Origin: Streptomyces amritsarensis
Lineage (GTDB): Bacteria > Actinomycetota > Actinomycetes > Streptomycetales > Streptomycetaceae
Reading direction: 5' to 3'
Assembly: GCF_001953875.1 (NCBI RefSeq)
Contig: NZ_MQUR01000073.1
Location: forward strand, 1-40,439
Length of the DNA: 40,439 bases
Below are positions 7,834 to 16,175 of this stretch, piece after piece. Below the pieces are notes generated by a model. That model did not search any database. It was given only the letters and a program-made list of their open reading frames with translations, and had not been told where the DNA came from. Each line of letters begins with the position of its first letter. Position 1 is the first letter of the stretch. Made by a program: the position numbers and the translations under genes.

Positions 7834-9699
7834 ATGCGCGCCTGTCCCGCGTGCGGGGCCTCCAACGCCCCGACGGACGACTTCTGCGCCAACTGCGGCG
7901 CCTACCTCAACTGGTCCTCCTCCGCCCCCTCCCCCTCGGCCGCGCCCCCGGCCGGGGAGGCCGCCCCGGGCACGCCCCCCGGCCGGACCCCGCCCGGGAC
8001 CGGCCCGGCCGGCACACCCGGTGAAGCCGCGCCCCAAGGGGCCACCGGGGGAGCCACGGACCGGGCCGGCACACCCGGGGACAGCGCGGCCGAGGAGACC
8101 GCCCCACCCCGGGAAGGCCTGCCCCAGGGGAGCACCCCCGGTAACGCGGCGTCCGGGCCCGCGACGTCCCCGCCGGCCACCGCGCAGGAGACGGCCACCC
8201 GGCGGGACACGGCCGGGCAGGGCACGGTCCAGGGGGCGGCGCCGGCCCGAGGCGGCACATCCCGGCAGGAGACGGCCGAAGACGCAACGCCCCACGAGAG
8301 CACCCCGCCAGGCGGCGCGCCCCAGCAGGGCACGACCGCGGAAGGCACCCCCCGGGGCGGCGCACCCCACCCCGACGTGCCTCGGCGGAGCACGGCCCAG
8401 GACCGCCCCACGCCCGGCTCCGCCACGCCCCAAGAGCCCACCCCGCCGGGCGGAACCCCCCAGCGGGACACAGCCCGAACGGCACCGACCCGCGCGCCCC
8501 GGGGCGGAACCGCCGGAGGGGGTGCGGCGCGGGAGGCAGCCTCCGACGGCGGCGCGCCGCAGGAGGGCACGCCCCCGGACGGAAGAGGTGGCGCGGGCAC
8601 CGCGCAGGGGGCCGCATCCCGCGGGGGCACGCCCCCGGAGGGCGGCGCGCCCGGGCAGGGCACCCCGCCGGGCGGCAGAGGCCGCGGGGACACGCCCGGG
8701 GCGGAGTCGGCCGCACCCGAGTCCGGCGTCGCGGATCGGTGGTTGTCCTGGCTGCGCAGGCGGCCCGGCCAGGTCGCGCCCACACAGCCCGCCGGGGCGG
8801 AGTCCGGTCCGGTCGCGCCCGCGGGAGCGGCGGCGCCATCCGCCGGGCCCGGGCCCGCGCCGGTGGCTCCGGCGCGCCCGGCCCAGCCCGCGCCGCGGCC
8901 CCCGGCACACCCGGCGCCGGCGTCCCCGGCCCCTGTCCTGCCGGCCATGCCCGTCGCGCCGCGGCCCGTCGTACGTCCCCTCGCCGTGAGCGACGACGTC
9001 GCCGGGGTGCCGTGCCCGGCCTGCGGCACGCCCAACCCGCCGGACCGCCGTTTCTGCCGCCGCTGCGCGGCTCCGCTGACGCCCTCCACCATCGCGGCCC
9101 CGCTGCCCTGGTGGCGCACGGTCTGGCCGCTGCGCCGCCGGACCCGGGCCGGCTCCGGCCGCCTGGTCCGCTTCCTGGTGGTCCTGACCGTCGTACTGGC
9201 CCTGTGCGCGGCCGGGTTCCTGCTGCTGCCCGCCGGACAGCACCTCGTGCAGGACACCCTGGACAAGCTCGGCAAGGCCAAGGCCGTCACCCCGACCCGC
9301 GCCCAGGCGAGCGCCGAACTCCCCGGGCACCCCGTGGGCCTGAGCACGGACGGCCTCAGCAACCGCTACTGGGCCGCGCCCGGCCCCGGCACCTCGGCGA
9401 CGTACACCTTCGGCAAGCCGTTCCGCCTGGTCGCCGTGATCATCACCAACGGCGCCTCGCCCGCCCCCGAGGAGTACGCGAAGCAGGGCCGGGCACTGCG
9501 GATCGACATGGAGGTCACCGACCGGGACGGCGCCACGGTCCACAAGCAGCTCGTCCTCAGCGACAAGCCGGGCCCGCAGACGTTCCCCACCGGCATCAGC
9601 GATGTCGCGACGGTCCGGCTGACCCTCCAGGAGCCCGCCGGTTCGGCCCCGGAGCGCCCTCTCGCCCTGGCGGAGGTGGAGTTCTTCCAGCGCGGCTGA
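7834..9699 (+). CDS. Zinc-ribbon membrane protein with discoidin-like C-terminus, CisA-like
   Basis: The 621-residue protein has four parts. A zinc ribbon lies at residues 4-21 (C4, C7, C18, C21). A ~370-residue low-complexity linker follows, rich in Gly, Thr, Pro and Ala. A second zinc ribbon uses C394, C397, C408 and C411. One membrane segment at about 444-468 (RFLVVLTVVLALCAAGFLLL) leads to a ~120-residue extracytoplasmic domain of the discoidin/carbohydrate-binding type (GLSNRYWAAPGPGTSATYTF ... ALAEVEFFQRG). The architecture and its place as last gene of the CIS operon match CisA of Streptomyces coelicolor, which I recall as a membrane factor needed for CIS function in triggered cell death. 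That identity is by layout and memory. The topology predicts ribbons inside the cell and the sugar-binding-like domain outside. Confidence 0.82.
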   Translation: MRACPACGASNAPTDDFCANCGAYLNWSSSAPSPSAAPPAGEAAPGTPPGRTPPGTGPAGTPGEAAPQGATGGATDRAGTPGDSAAEETAPPREGLPQGSTPGNAASGPATSPPATAQETATRRDTAGQGTVQGAAPARGGTSRQETAEDATPHESTPPGGAPQQGTTAEGTPRGGAPHPDVPRRSTAQDRPTPGSATPQEPTPPGGTPQRDTARTAPTRAPRGGTAGGGAAREAASDGGAPQEGTPPDGRGGAGTAQGAASRGGTPPEGGAPGQGTPPGGRGRGDTPGAESAAPESGVADRWLSWLRRRPGQVAPTQPAGAESGPVAPAGAAAPSAGPGPAPVAPARPAQPAPRPPAHPAPASPAPVLPAMPVAPRPVVRPLAVSDDVAGVPCPACGTPNPPDRRFCRRCAAPLTPSTIAAPLPWWRTVWPLRRRTRAGSGRLVRFLVVLTVVLALCAAGFLLLPAGQHLVQDTLDKLGKAKAVTPTRAQASAELPGHPVGLSTDGLSNRYWAAPGPGTSATYTFGKPFRLVAVIITNGASPAPEEYAKQGRALRIDMEVTDRDGATVHKQLVLSDKPGPQTFPTGISDVATVRLTLQEPAGSAPERPLALAEVEFFQRG

Positions 9700-9735
9700 G
9701 GCAGCTGAAACACCGCCGACGCGACACCGCCCCGC

Positions 9736-11016
9736 CTACACGCCCGCGCGGAGCGTCTCGGCGGGCAGGATACGGGCGGCCGCCAGGGCCGGGTACAGCC
9801 CGGCGGCCAGCCCCACCACGAGGCCCACCAGCGGCCCCGCCGTCGTCAGGACGGGGTCGAGGACCACCAGCCAGTTCTTGGCCAGGCAGGTCACGGCGGT
9901 GATCTGGATGCCCAGGACCGTGCCGACGACACCGCCGGCGAGCCCGACCAGACCGCTCTCGATGCAGAACTGCCCGGCGACCGCCCGCCGGGAGGCACCC
10001 AGGGCACGGCGCAGGCCGATCTCCGAGCGCCGCTCCAGGACGGACACGTAGGCGGTGTTGCTGACACCCAGCGCGCCCACGCCCAGGGAGACGGCGGCCA
10101 GGCCCAGGAACAGGGCCCGGGTCTGCGACTCGACGCCCTGGCGCAACGACCGGGGGTCCGGCGGCACCAGCGCGACCAGCTTGTCCGGTGCGCCCGGGGC
10201 CAGGGCGAAGGGGGCCTCGGCGCCGATCTGGTCGGCGGCACCCAGATCCGTACGGATGATCATTTCGGCGGGGGCGAAGCCCAGACCGGCCGGGTCCTGG
10301 AGGGCCGCCCAGTAGGGGACGACGACGGAGCCGGTGAGGTCGGTGTCGCCGGTGGGGGCGCGGAAGACGCCGAGCACGCTGAACGCGACACCGTTGACGT
10401 GGATCACGGAGTTGCCGGCCCCGCCGTCGACGGTCAGCCGGGACGCGGCGGCCGTGTCGATCAGCGCCACCCGCTCCCGCCGCGCGTCGTGCCCGGTGTC
10501 GAACCACCGGCCCTGGGTGAGTTCGGCCGACATGGCCGGCAGGGCGTCGGGCTGGGCGGCCAGGACCGTCCCCTCGGGCAGGTCGTTCGACCCGCCCGAC
10601 GCCAGCCGGGAGACCACCGGCTGCTCACCGGCCTTGCTGACGAGACCCGCGGTGCGGACGCCGTTGAGGCCGCGTACCCGCTGGGTGTCGCCGCCGTCGG
10701 GCCGCGGCCGGACCCCGGCGACCGGTTCCGACGGGTACTTGACCGTCACCCGGGTCGCCTTGAGGGCGTCGAACTGGTCGGAGACGGCGCCGGCCGCACT
10801 GGCGGTGATGCCCAGCGTGGCGAGTGCCGCGGCCAGCCCCACAGAGATGCCCACCATCGTCAGCAGGGTGCGGAACCTGCGGCCGAACAGCGCGAGGAAC
10901 GCCTGGACGAGCAGGTCCGCGGCGGACGTCCGGGGGGCCGCGGGCGCCGTCCCCTCCGCGTCCGATCCGGCTTCCACGTCCGCGGACCGCTCACGCGTCC
11001 TGCGGCTACGAAACAC
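9736..11016 (-). CDS. ABC transporter permease, MacB/FtsX type
   Basis: The 426-residue protein has the MacB layout: a cytoplasmic N-terminus, a first membrane helix at about residues 52-75 (LLTMVGISVGLAAALATLGI), a large outer domain at about 80-290, and three C-terminal helices (LFLGLAAVSLGVGALGVSNT, LVGLAGGVVGTVLGIQI, LVGLVVGLAAGLYPALAAAR) ending in the family signature YPALAAARILPAETLRAG. It pairs with the ATPase encoded immediately upstream; the GTG start overlaps that stop by 11 bases. Such transporters act as mechanotransmission pumps rather than classical channels. The substrate is unknown. The gene converges on the CIS operon with only 36 bases between the two stops. Confidence 0.92.
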   Translation of the reverse strand: MFRSRRTRERSADVEAGSDAEGTAPAAPRTSAADLLVQAFLALFGRRFRTLLTMVGISVGLAAALATLGITASAAGAVSDQFDALKATRVTVKYPSEPVAGVRPRPDGGDTQRVRGLNGVRTAGLVSKAGEQPVVSRLASGGSNDLPEGTVLAAQPDALPAMSAELTQGRWFDTGHDARRERVALIDTAAASRLTVDGGAGNSVIHVNGVAFSVLGVFRAPTGDTDLTGSVVVPYWAALQDPAGLGFAPAEMIIRTDLGAADQIGAEAPFALAPGAPDKLVALVPPDPRSLRQGVESQTRALFLGLAAVSLGVGALGVSNTAYVSVLERRSEIGLRRALGASRRAVAGQFCIESGLVGLAGGVVGTVLGIQITAVTCLAKNWLVVLDPVLTTAGPLVGLVVGLAAGLYPALAAARILPAETLRAGV

Positions 11017-11752
11017 GGCCGTCCACCACCTTGAAGACGCGGTCGGCGCGGGCGGCGACCTCGGGTTCGTGCGTGACGACGACGACGGCCCGGTCCTGCG
11101 CCACCAGTCCGGTCAGCAGGTCCATGACGCGGGCGGAGTTGGCGGTGTCCAGGTTGCCGGTCGGCTCGTCGCACAGCACCACGGCGGGCCGGTGGACGAT
11201 CGCCCGCGCGACCGCGACCCGCTGCCGCTCCCCGCCGGACAGGGTGGTGGGCCGGACGTCGAGGCGGTGTCCGAGGCCCACGGATTCCAGGGCCGCGACG
11301 GCCTGCGGCCGCCGCCGGGCGCGGGGCACGCCGAGGTGCACGAGCGGCAGGGCCACGTTCTGTACGCAGGTGAGGTGCGGGACCAGGTGGAAGGCCTGGA
11401 AGACGAAGCCGAGCGTCGAGGCGCGCAGCGCGGTGCGGGCCCGTTCGGACAGGGCGGTGGTGTCCCTGCCCTGCAGCAGGTAGCGGCCGCGGGTGGGGAC
11501 GTCGAGCAGTCCGAGCACGCTCAGCAGCGTCGACTTCCCCGAGCCGGAGGGGCCGACGATCGCGGCGAGCCGGCCGGGCCGGATGTCGAGCGTGACGTCG
11601 GTGAGCGCGTGCACGGGCGGCGGCCCCGGGTACGTCTTGGCGATGCCGGCCATCTCGATGACGGGGGCCGGGTCGAGAGCCGGGCCGCCGGCCGGACCGG
11701 CCGCCGGGTCGACAGCCCGGCCGGCCGCCGGGCTGCCGGCCGGGTCAGTCAT
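11006..11752 (-). CDS. ABC transporter ATP-binding protein, MacB/LolD type
   Basis: This is a complete 248-residue nucleotide-binding protein: Walker A GPSGSGKST, Q-loop region FQAFHLVPHLTCVQNVALPL, signature LSGGERQRVAVARAI, Walker B VVLCDEPTGNLD and the H-loop VVTHEPEVA. The wording DEPTGNLD places it in the MacB/LolD subfamily that partners FtsX-type permeases. I start it at the ATG at 11752; its ATG and the stop of the adaptor gene overlap as ATGACTGA, which argues against longer starts. The first ~25 residues are a low-complexity Ala/Gly/Pro tail preceding the ABC fold, an unusual but common Streptomyces feature. Confidence 0.93.
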   Translation of the reverse strand: MTDPAGSPAAGRAVDPAAGPAGGPALDPAPVIEMAGIAKTYPGPPPVHALTDVTLDIRPGRLAAIVGPSGSGKSTLLSVLGLLDVPTRGRYLLQGRDTTALSERARTALRASTLGFVFQAFHLVPHLTCVQNVALPLVHLGVPRARRRPQAVAALESVGLGHRLDVRPTTLSGGERQRVAVARAIVHRPAVVLCDEPTGNLDTANSARVMDLLTGLVAQDRAVVVVTHEPEVAARADRVFKVVDGRVS

Positions 11753-13265
11753 CGGTGCCCCCTTCGGCGCCCTTTCCGCGGCGTACGAGGACGACCGTCT
11801 CGCCGGCGCCGAGGTTCGCGTCGAGCGCGGTGACCGCGGTGAGCCCCTCATGGGTGAACAGCACCTCGACAGGGACGTCGCGCTCCTTGCCGCCGTCGCT
11901 GACGGTGACGGTGGACCCGCCGCCGAGGTCGGTCCACACGGCCGACACCGGAACGGTCAGCGCGCCCTTGGGGCTGCGCCGCAGCTCCACGCTGATCTGC
12001 TGGACCGCGCCCTCCTTGGCCTCGGCCCCGCTGGGGACGAACAGCGCCTCGTGCTGGCCTGCGCCACCGCCACCACCCCCACCGCCACTCGCGCCGTTGC
12101 CGCCTCCCGCGCCCGCCGTACCCGCCGTACCCGCGGCGCCGGACGTGCCTGCGCCGTCCTGTCCGCCGGTCTTCGCGTTCCCCTGCTGGTCGCCGCTCTT
12201 GGCGTCGGCGGGGCCGGCTAGGGAGCCCAGGCTGCCTTCCCGGCCCTCGTAGGGGCCGGTGCCGAAGCGGATCACCGCGTCGTCCGGCAGATCGCGCAGC
12301 CGGGTGCGCTGGTCCGCGGTGAGGGTCGCCCGCACCTGGCGGCCGCCGCTGCCGAGGACGACGAGCGGCTTGTCGGCCGCGTCCCCGACCGCCGCGGTGA
12401 CCTGCACCACCGTGGCGGGCAGGGTGCTGACGTACGCGACCTCCGCGGCCGGCAGCAGTTCCCCGGCCTTGGCGGGTCCGGAGGCCGGCGGCGCGTCGGA
12501 GCCGCGGGCGGGCGGCGCGCTCGCCCCTGCCTTGGTGCCGGGGGCCGCGCCCGTGCCGCCGTCGGTCTCCGCGCCGCCGCGGGGCGCGCTGCCGCCGCCG
12601 GACGCGCCGGACGGGGCACCGCCCCCGCCCGTACCGCCCCCGCCGGCACCGCCGCCACCCTGGCTCTGGCCCTGCCCGGAGGGCGCCTCGTACCCGGCCG
12701 CCGCGTACAGCTTGCGTACCGCCTCGACGGTGGCCGGTCCGTACGTGCCGTTCACGGCGGTCCCGTACAACGGCTTTAGCGCGCGCTGCAGTTGCTGGAC
12801 GTCCGGGCCCTTGTCACCCGCCTTCAGGTCCCGGTACGCGGGGAAGCGCCCCGGGAGCAGCAGGACCGGCCGGCCGGACACCTCGGCGACGACCGCGCCG
12901 GCCTTGAGGGTCTTGCCCATGGCCGCGGGCAGGCCCGTCACGACCGCGCGGCTGGTGCCCTGCGGCTGGACGCCGGCGATGGTGGTCCGTGAGGCCGTCT
13001 CGACCTTCCCGGTCAGTTCCATCTTCTCGACGAGCTGCTGGTCTGAGACCTTCCCCGTGATCCGGGAGGGCGGCGGCGCCGCCGCGTTCGAGGCACGCTG
13101 CTCGGGTGTTCTGGCCTGGGACGCGATCCACCAGACCGATCCGGAACTTCCGAACAGCACGACGACGGCGGCGGCGATGACGAGGGCCCTCCTGGACCGG
13201 TGCCGGGCCCGCCCGCCGGACGGCTCGGCCGCCTGGGGCCCCTCGGGGTGTTCGAGGCTCATCAC
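11745..13265 (-). CDS. MacA-like membrane-fusion adaptor with peptidoglycan-binding domain
   Basis: The 506-residue protein has a short basic N-terminus, one membrane anchor (RRALVIAAAVVVLFGSSGSVWWI, about residues 25-47) and an adaptor-like beta-barrel region (MELTGKVETASRTTIAG). A peptidoglycan-binding domain of the PG_binding_1 type follows (DKGPDVQQLQRALKPLYG ... VNGTYGPATVEAVRKLY, about 150-190). Two long Gly-rich linkers flank a HlyD-like portion, and the C-terminal barrel holds KGALTVPVSAVWTD and GETVVLVRRG. In monoderms such adaptors replace the MacA-outer-membrane link and may tether the ABC pump to the cell wall. The start is GTG at 13265 or the adjacent ATG at 13262. It is four bases from the lipoprotein stop, so the four genes form one operon. 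Confidence 0.85.
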   Translation of the reverse strand: MMSLEHPEGPQAAEPSGGRARHRSRRALVIAAAVVVLFGSSGSVWWIASQARTPEQRASNAAAPPPSRITGKVSDQQLVEKMELTGKVETASRTTIAGVQPQGTSRAVVTGLPAAMGKTLKAGAVVAEVSGRPVLLLPGRFPAYRDLKAGDKGPDVQQLQRALKPLYGTAVNGTYGPATVEAVRKLYAAAGYEAPSGQGQSQGGGGAGGGGTGGGGAPSGASGGGSAPRGGAETDGGTGAAPGTKAGASAPPARGSDAPPASGPAKAGELLPAAEVAYVSTLPATVVQVTAAVGDAADKPLVVLGSGGRQVRATLTADQRTRLRDLPDDAVIRFGTGPYEGREGSLGSLAGPADAKSGDQQGNAKTGGQDGAGTSGAAGTAGTAGAGGGNGASGGGGGGGGAGQHEALFVPSGAEAKEGAVQQISVELRRSPKGALTVPVSAVWTDLGGGSTVTVSDGGKERDVPVEVLFTHEGLTAVTALDANLGAGETVVLVRRGKGAEGGTDD

Positions 13266-13269
13266 GGTA

Positions 13270-14214
13270 TTACGACGTCTCTCGCAGTAGTTCCTGTGCC
13301 TTGGCCTTGGCTTTCGTGATGAGTTCCAGCCAGGCGGTGATCTCCGCCTCGTGCTTCACCAGCGAATCGGCGGACGCCTTGCTCTTCGCCTCTCGCGCCT
13401 TCGTGTTGAGCCCGACCTTCGTACCGCAATCGGCATCGGTGGTGGCCTGCTTGATCTCGGCGCGCTGCGCATTGTCGAGCGCCGCGGTATCACCGTCCGG
13501 GACGTTCGCATAATGCGAAAGCGCCGCCTCCCTGGCCTTCTCGGGAGTCGGAATCTCCGGATAGCCGCCGGCCTTCATGCAGGAGGCCCATTCCGACAAC
13601 GCCTTCTGATATGCGTCGTCGTCGCCGAGAATGCGCGCGCTGTCCTGTTTCACGGTGTTGTACACCGTCCAGTTGAGCCGCAGGTATTCCTTCACGTCCC
13701 CGTACACGGCCTTGAGGGTCTCGCCGCGGCAGCCCTTCGACGGCACCATGACCTTGCCGCCGCCGAAGTCGAACTCGACCCCGCCCTCGGGCTTGTCGAC
13801 GTAGCCGTCCATGGCCATGCTGTGGGCCCGCTTGACGTCCTCGGGCAGCGCGTCGAAGTCGTCGCCGGCCTCCTGGGTCTTCTGGTTCTCCGACCGGCGC
13901 GGGTCCGCGCCGTAGCCCACGGTGCGCGCGGCCTCGGACGTCGGGGTGAGGTCCTCGCTGCGTTTCCCGCCCTTGCTGCTGTTGGCGCCGTCGGACGGGA
14001 AGACCTTGAAGCCCTGGTCGTTCATGCACTTGCGGATCAGCTTGGTCTCGGCCTCACGCTCCTGATCCAGCGCCTCGTTGGCACTGTCGAGCGCGGCCTG
14101 GGCCCGGCGGGCCGTCTCCATGTCCTTGGGGGACTCCTCCGAGCAGGCGGAGGCGGAGCCCGTCAACACCGCCACCACCGCGATCGCCGTCACAACCCGG
14201 GTGCGCTTGTTCAA
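13270..14214 (-). CDS. Putative lipoprotein, first gene of the ABC export operon
   Basis: The 314-residue product begins with a lipoprotein signal (MNKRTRVVTAIAVVAVLTGS, lipid-accepting Cys at residue 24, a relaxed lipobox SASAC). A charged helical segment follows (METARRAQAALDSANEALDQ), then a Cys-containing extracellular domain with WASCMKAGGYPEIPTPEKAR and a helical C-terminus. It resembles uncharacterised actinobacterial lipoproteins found beside peptidoglycan-binding adaptors and MacB-type transporters. It could be the substrate-binding or sensory part of the pump. Its stop lies four bases before the adaptor start. Its own promoter must lie in the short gap that also holds the I36 gene's hairpin. 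Confidence 0.8.
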   Translation of the reverse strand: MNKRTRVVTAIAVVAVLTGSASACSEESPKDMETARRAQAALDSANEALDQEREAETKLIRKCMNDQGFKVFPSDGANSSKGGKRSEDLTPTSEAARTVGYGADPRRSENQKTQEAGDDFDALPEDVKRAHSMAMDGYVDKPEGGVEFDFGGGKVMVPSKGCRGETLKAVYGDVKEYLRLNWTVYNTVKQDSARILGDDDAYQKALSEWASCMKAGGYPEIPTPEKAREAALSHYANVPDGDTAALDNAQRAEIKQATTDADCGTKVGLNTKAREAKSKASADSLVKHEAEITAWLELITKAKAKAQELLRETS

Positions 14215-14238
14215 TGTCCGTGTCCTCCGGAGGGTGCG

Positions 14239-14274
14239 GCCGGGCCGCCCCCGCGGCTGCGGGGGCGGCCCGGC
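14239..14274 (-). terminator. Perfect 16-bp hairpin downstream of the I36 gene
   Basis: Bases 14239-14254 pair exactly with 14259-14274 around the 4-base loop GGCT. It sits 14 bases beyond the stop of the peptidase inhibitor gene and before the lipoprotein gene on the same strand. No U-tract follows, as is common in Streptomyces. Confidence 0.85.
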
Positions 14275-14287
14275 CTTCGAGCGATGG

Positions 14288-14671
14288 TCAGCAGCGCGAG
14301 CCGTCGTTCAGCGTGTTGCTCGCACCATCGTCGTTGGCGTCCCAGTAGTAGTTCACGGAACCACCGGGAATGAGACAGATTTCGACGCCCAGAGACATCC
14401 AGCGACCGCCGTAGGTCTTGGAGGACTGGCCGCGCCGGTTCCACCAGGAGCTGTCGGCCTCGTAGACGGCCGGCATGTCGATGTCCCAGCGCGCGGACTC
14501 GTACTTCGTCCGGTACATCGAGTTGTTCTTGGAGAAGTCCCGGTCCTTGTAGATGCAGAAATTGCCGTCGTAGCAGGTACGGTCCACGGCCGATGCGGAC
14601 GGTGCCGCGGCGACGACGCCGGCGACGGCCGCCATCGCGATGAATCCGGCCGAAATCCTCTTACTGAGCAC
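14288..14671 (-). CDS. Secreted peptidase inhibitor, family I36-like
   Basis: The 127-residue precursor has a clear Sec signal peptide (SKRISAGFIAMAAVAGVVAA, cleavage expected after ASA at residue 28). The mature domain of about 99 residues carries four cysteines (C33, C39, one near 98 and the final C127) and a beta/gamma-crystallin-like pattern: GNFCIYKDRDFSKNNSMYR, W..RGQSSKTYGGRWMSLG. This matches the Streptomyces metalloproteinase-inhibitor family I36; protease target unknown. Translation likely begins at GTG after GGGGGAG. A promoter-like pair lies about 80 bases upstream and a hairpin directly downstream, so the gene appears monocistronic. Confidence 0.85.
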   Translation of the reverse strand: MLSKRISAGFIAMAAVAGVVAAAPSASAVDRTCYDGNFCIYKDRDFSKNNSMYRTKYESARWDIDMPAVYEADSSWWNRRGQSSKTYGGRWMSLGVEICLIPGGSVNYYWDANDDGASNTLNDGSRC

Positions 14672-14755
14672 TCGTTACTCCCCCTCGTCGGGTGGTGACT
14701 GATGCAGTGAGAGGGCAGGGCAGCCGAAGCCCTTCCCCCCGGTCGGCTGATAGCC

Positions 14756-14783
14756 AGGCTAGGCCACACCGATCGGAAGTCAA
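14756..14783 (-). promoter_or_regulatory. Candidate promoter of the I36 inhibitor gene
   Basis: Read on the minus strand, TTGACT and TAGCCT are separated by 16 bases, a good housekeeping-type match. Transcription would start near 14749, giving a leader of about 78 bases. Confidence 0.5.
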
Positions 14784-15136
14784 AGGTCAATTCCCTTTGC
14801 AACAGGGACCGTTGGCGTTTGGAATTGATCATTCAGTGTTCGATATCCGCCCCGGCCGCCCTCCATTTCGGTGTGCCGCCCGCGCTTCGGCCAGGGACCC
14901 GGCGCAGGTCAGCCACGCCCGGGGCGCGGCGGGGCGGCACAGGCGGGCACTGTCCGGATGTGCGCCACCCGGACGAGCCACGAACACGCGTAAGAAAATC
15001 TCGGCGTCCGCCGCCCCCGGCCGCACCCCGACGCCCCTTCGTCACACCGTGGAGGCGTCCCTTGACGTGCAGTCATGAACCGCTGCCGTCCACAGGGTTG
15101 CTCCATGAGGGAGAAGGGGCCGAAGGCCCCGGCACC
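14784..15136. other. Intergenic stretch without a convincing gene
   Basis: Between the I36 promoter and the end of the oxidoreductase gene I see no supported gene. The part at 14784-14850 is relatively AT-rich. The rest is GC-rich, but its open frames lack a start with ribosome binding site and resemble no family I know. Confidence 0.6.
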
Positions 15137-15172
15137 GGTCACGGTCACGGTCACGGTCACGGTCACGGTCAC
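15137..15172. repeat. Six perfect copies of GGTCAC
   Basis: GGTCAC is repeated six times without interruption. The stop codon of the oxidoreductase (15169-15171, minus strand) lies inside the last copy, so the repeat forms the immediate 3' end of that transcript. Confidence 0.95.
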
Positions 15173-16080
15173 GCCGTCAATATGATCCGCCCGCGCACCC
15201 CCGGCGCCGCGAGCCGCTCGTGCGCCTTCGCCGCCTCCGCGAGCGGGAAGACGTCCCCGACCCGCAGCGTGAGCGCGCCCTCGTCGACGAGGGACACCAG
15301 GCGGGCCAGCAGTTCCCCGTCCGCGGCGACCTCCTGCTCCTCCACCCGGATGCCGCGCTCCGCCGCCGGGGCGTGGTTCGGGATCAGGCCCACGTAGACC
15401 CCGCCGTCGCGGACCCGGGCCAGCGCGGCCCCGCCCAGGACCGCCGCGTCCAGGACCCCGTCCACCGGCCCGGCCGGAGCCCCGCCGCGCGGGACGAAGG
15501 CGGCCGCGCCCAGCGACCGTACGAGCTCCTCGTCCCCCGGACCCGCCAGGGCGGTCACCACCAGGCCGGCCCGCGCGGCCAGCTGCACCGCCAGGCCGCC
15601 GACCACACCCGCGGCGCCGGTGACCAGCACCGAGGAGCCGGGGGCGAGCCCCAGCTGCTCCACGGCGCGGGCGGCGGTCAGGCCGGCCAGCGGCAGCGCC
15701 GCAGCGGCCAGGTCGTCCACCGCGGCCGGCGCGGCGGCCACCGCGGCGGCGTCGAGCACCGCGTACTCGGCGTGCGTGCCCAGCGGCTTCACCGGGCCGT
15801 AGTGCAGGCCCACCACCCGGTCGCCGCGGCTCCAGCCGGTCACCTCCGGGCCGGTCTCGTCGATCTCGCCGGCGACGTCCCAGCCGAGGCCGAGCCGCTG
15901 ACCGGCGCCGCCGAAGATCCCGGCGCGGACCCCTGCGTCCACCGGGTTGAGGCCGGCGGCCGCGACCCGGATCCTGACCTGTCCGGCCTCCGGACGGGGC
16001 ACCGGCACCTCGGCCAGTTCGACCCGCTCCGGGCCGCCGAACCCGGTCACCACAGCCGCCAGCATCGTCCGCTCACTCAT
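15169..16080 (-). CDS. NADP-dependent zinc-free quinone oxidoreductase (MDR superfamily)
   Basis: The 303-residue protein is a medium-chain dehydrogenase/reductase of the quinone oxidoreductase type. It has an N-terminal GroES-like part (VVTGFGGPERVELAEVPVPRPEAGQVRIRV, AAGLNPVDAGVRAG, LGWDVAGEIDETG) and a Rossmann part with GSSVLVTGAAGVVGGLAVQLA. Structural zinc cysteines are absent, as expected for this branch. I start it at the ATG at 16080 with GGGGAG eight bases before; longer starts would run into the operator region. It is divergent from an HxlR regulator, an arrangement usual for redox- or electrophile-induced reductases. The physiological substrate is unknown. Confidence 0.9.
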   Translation of the reverse strand: MSERTMLAAVVTGFGGPERVELAEVPVPRPEAGQVRIRVAAAGLNPVDAGVRAGIFGGAGQRLGLGWDVAGEIDETGPEVTGWSRGDRVVGLHYGPVKPLGTHAEYAVLDAAAVAAAPAAVDDLAAAALPLAGLTAARAVEQLGLAPGSSVLVTGAAGVVGGLAVQLAARAGLVVTALAGPGDEELVRSLGAAAFVPRGGAPAGPVDGVLDAAVLGGAALARVRDGGVYVGLIPNHAPAAERGIRVEEQEVAADGELLARLVSLVDEGALTLRVGDVFPLAEAAKAHERLAAPGVRGRIILTA

Positions 16081-16130
16081 CGTTCTCCCCGTTCCGTCGT
16101 CTTCGCTCGTTCCGATGACCACTAACCTAG

Positions 16131-16145
16131 GGAGAGGTACTCTCC
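16131..16145. promoter_or_regulatory. Inverted repeat GGAGAG-GTA-CTCTCC, candidate operator
   Basis: Six-base perfect arms around GTA lie in the 116-base divergent gap between the oxidoreductase and the HxlR gene. It is a plausible regulator-binding site covering the oxidoreductase promoter. Confidence 0.5.
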
Positions 16146-16153
16146 TTTCGTAA

Positions 16154-16175
16154 GTACGCACTCGAAGGTGCGTAC
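16154..16175. promoter_or_regulatory. 22-bp palindrome GTACGCAC-N6-GTGCGTAC, candidate HxlR operator
   Basis: Eight-base arms match perfectly around TCGAAG, starting nine bases after the GGAGAG repeat and ending 21 bases before the HxlR ATG. Its position suggests autoregulation together with control of the reductase. Confidence 0.6.

Noticed and set aside
7150..9543. Long Gly/Arg/Pro-rich frame opposite the CisA-like gene
   Set aside because: Antisense shadow of a low-complexity coding region; no start signal and no recognisable domain.
14909..15172. Minus-strand frame beginning with Thr-Val repeats
   Set aside because: The repeat is only the GGTCAC array read through. The rest has no family, and no ribosome binding site precedes it.
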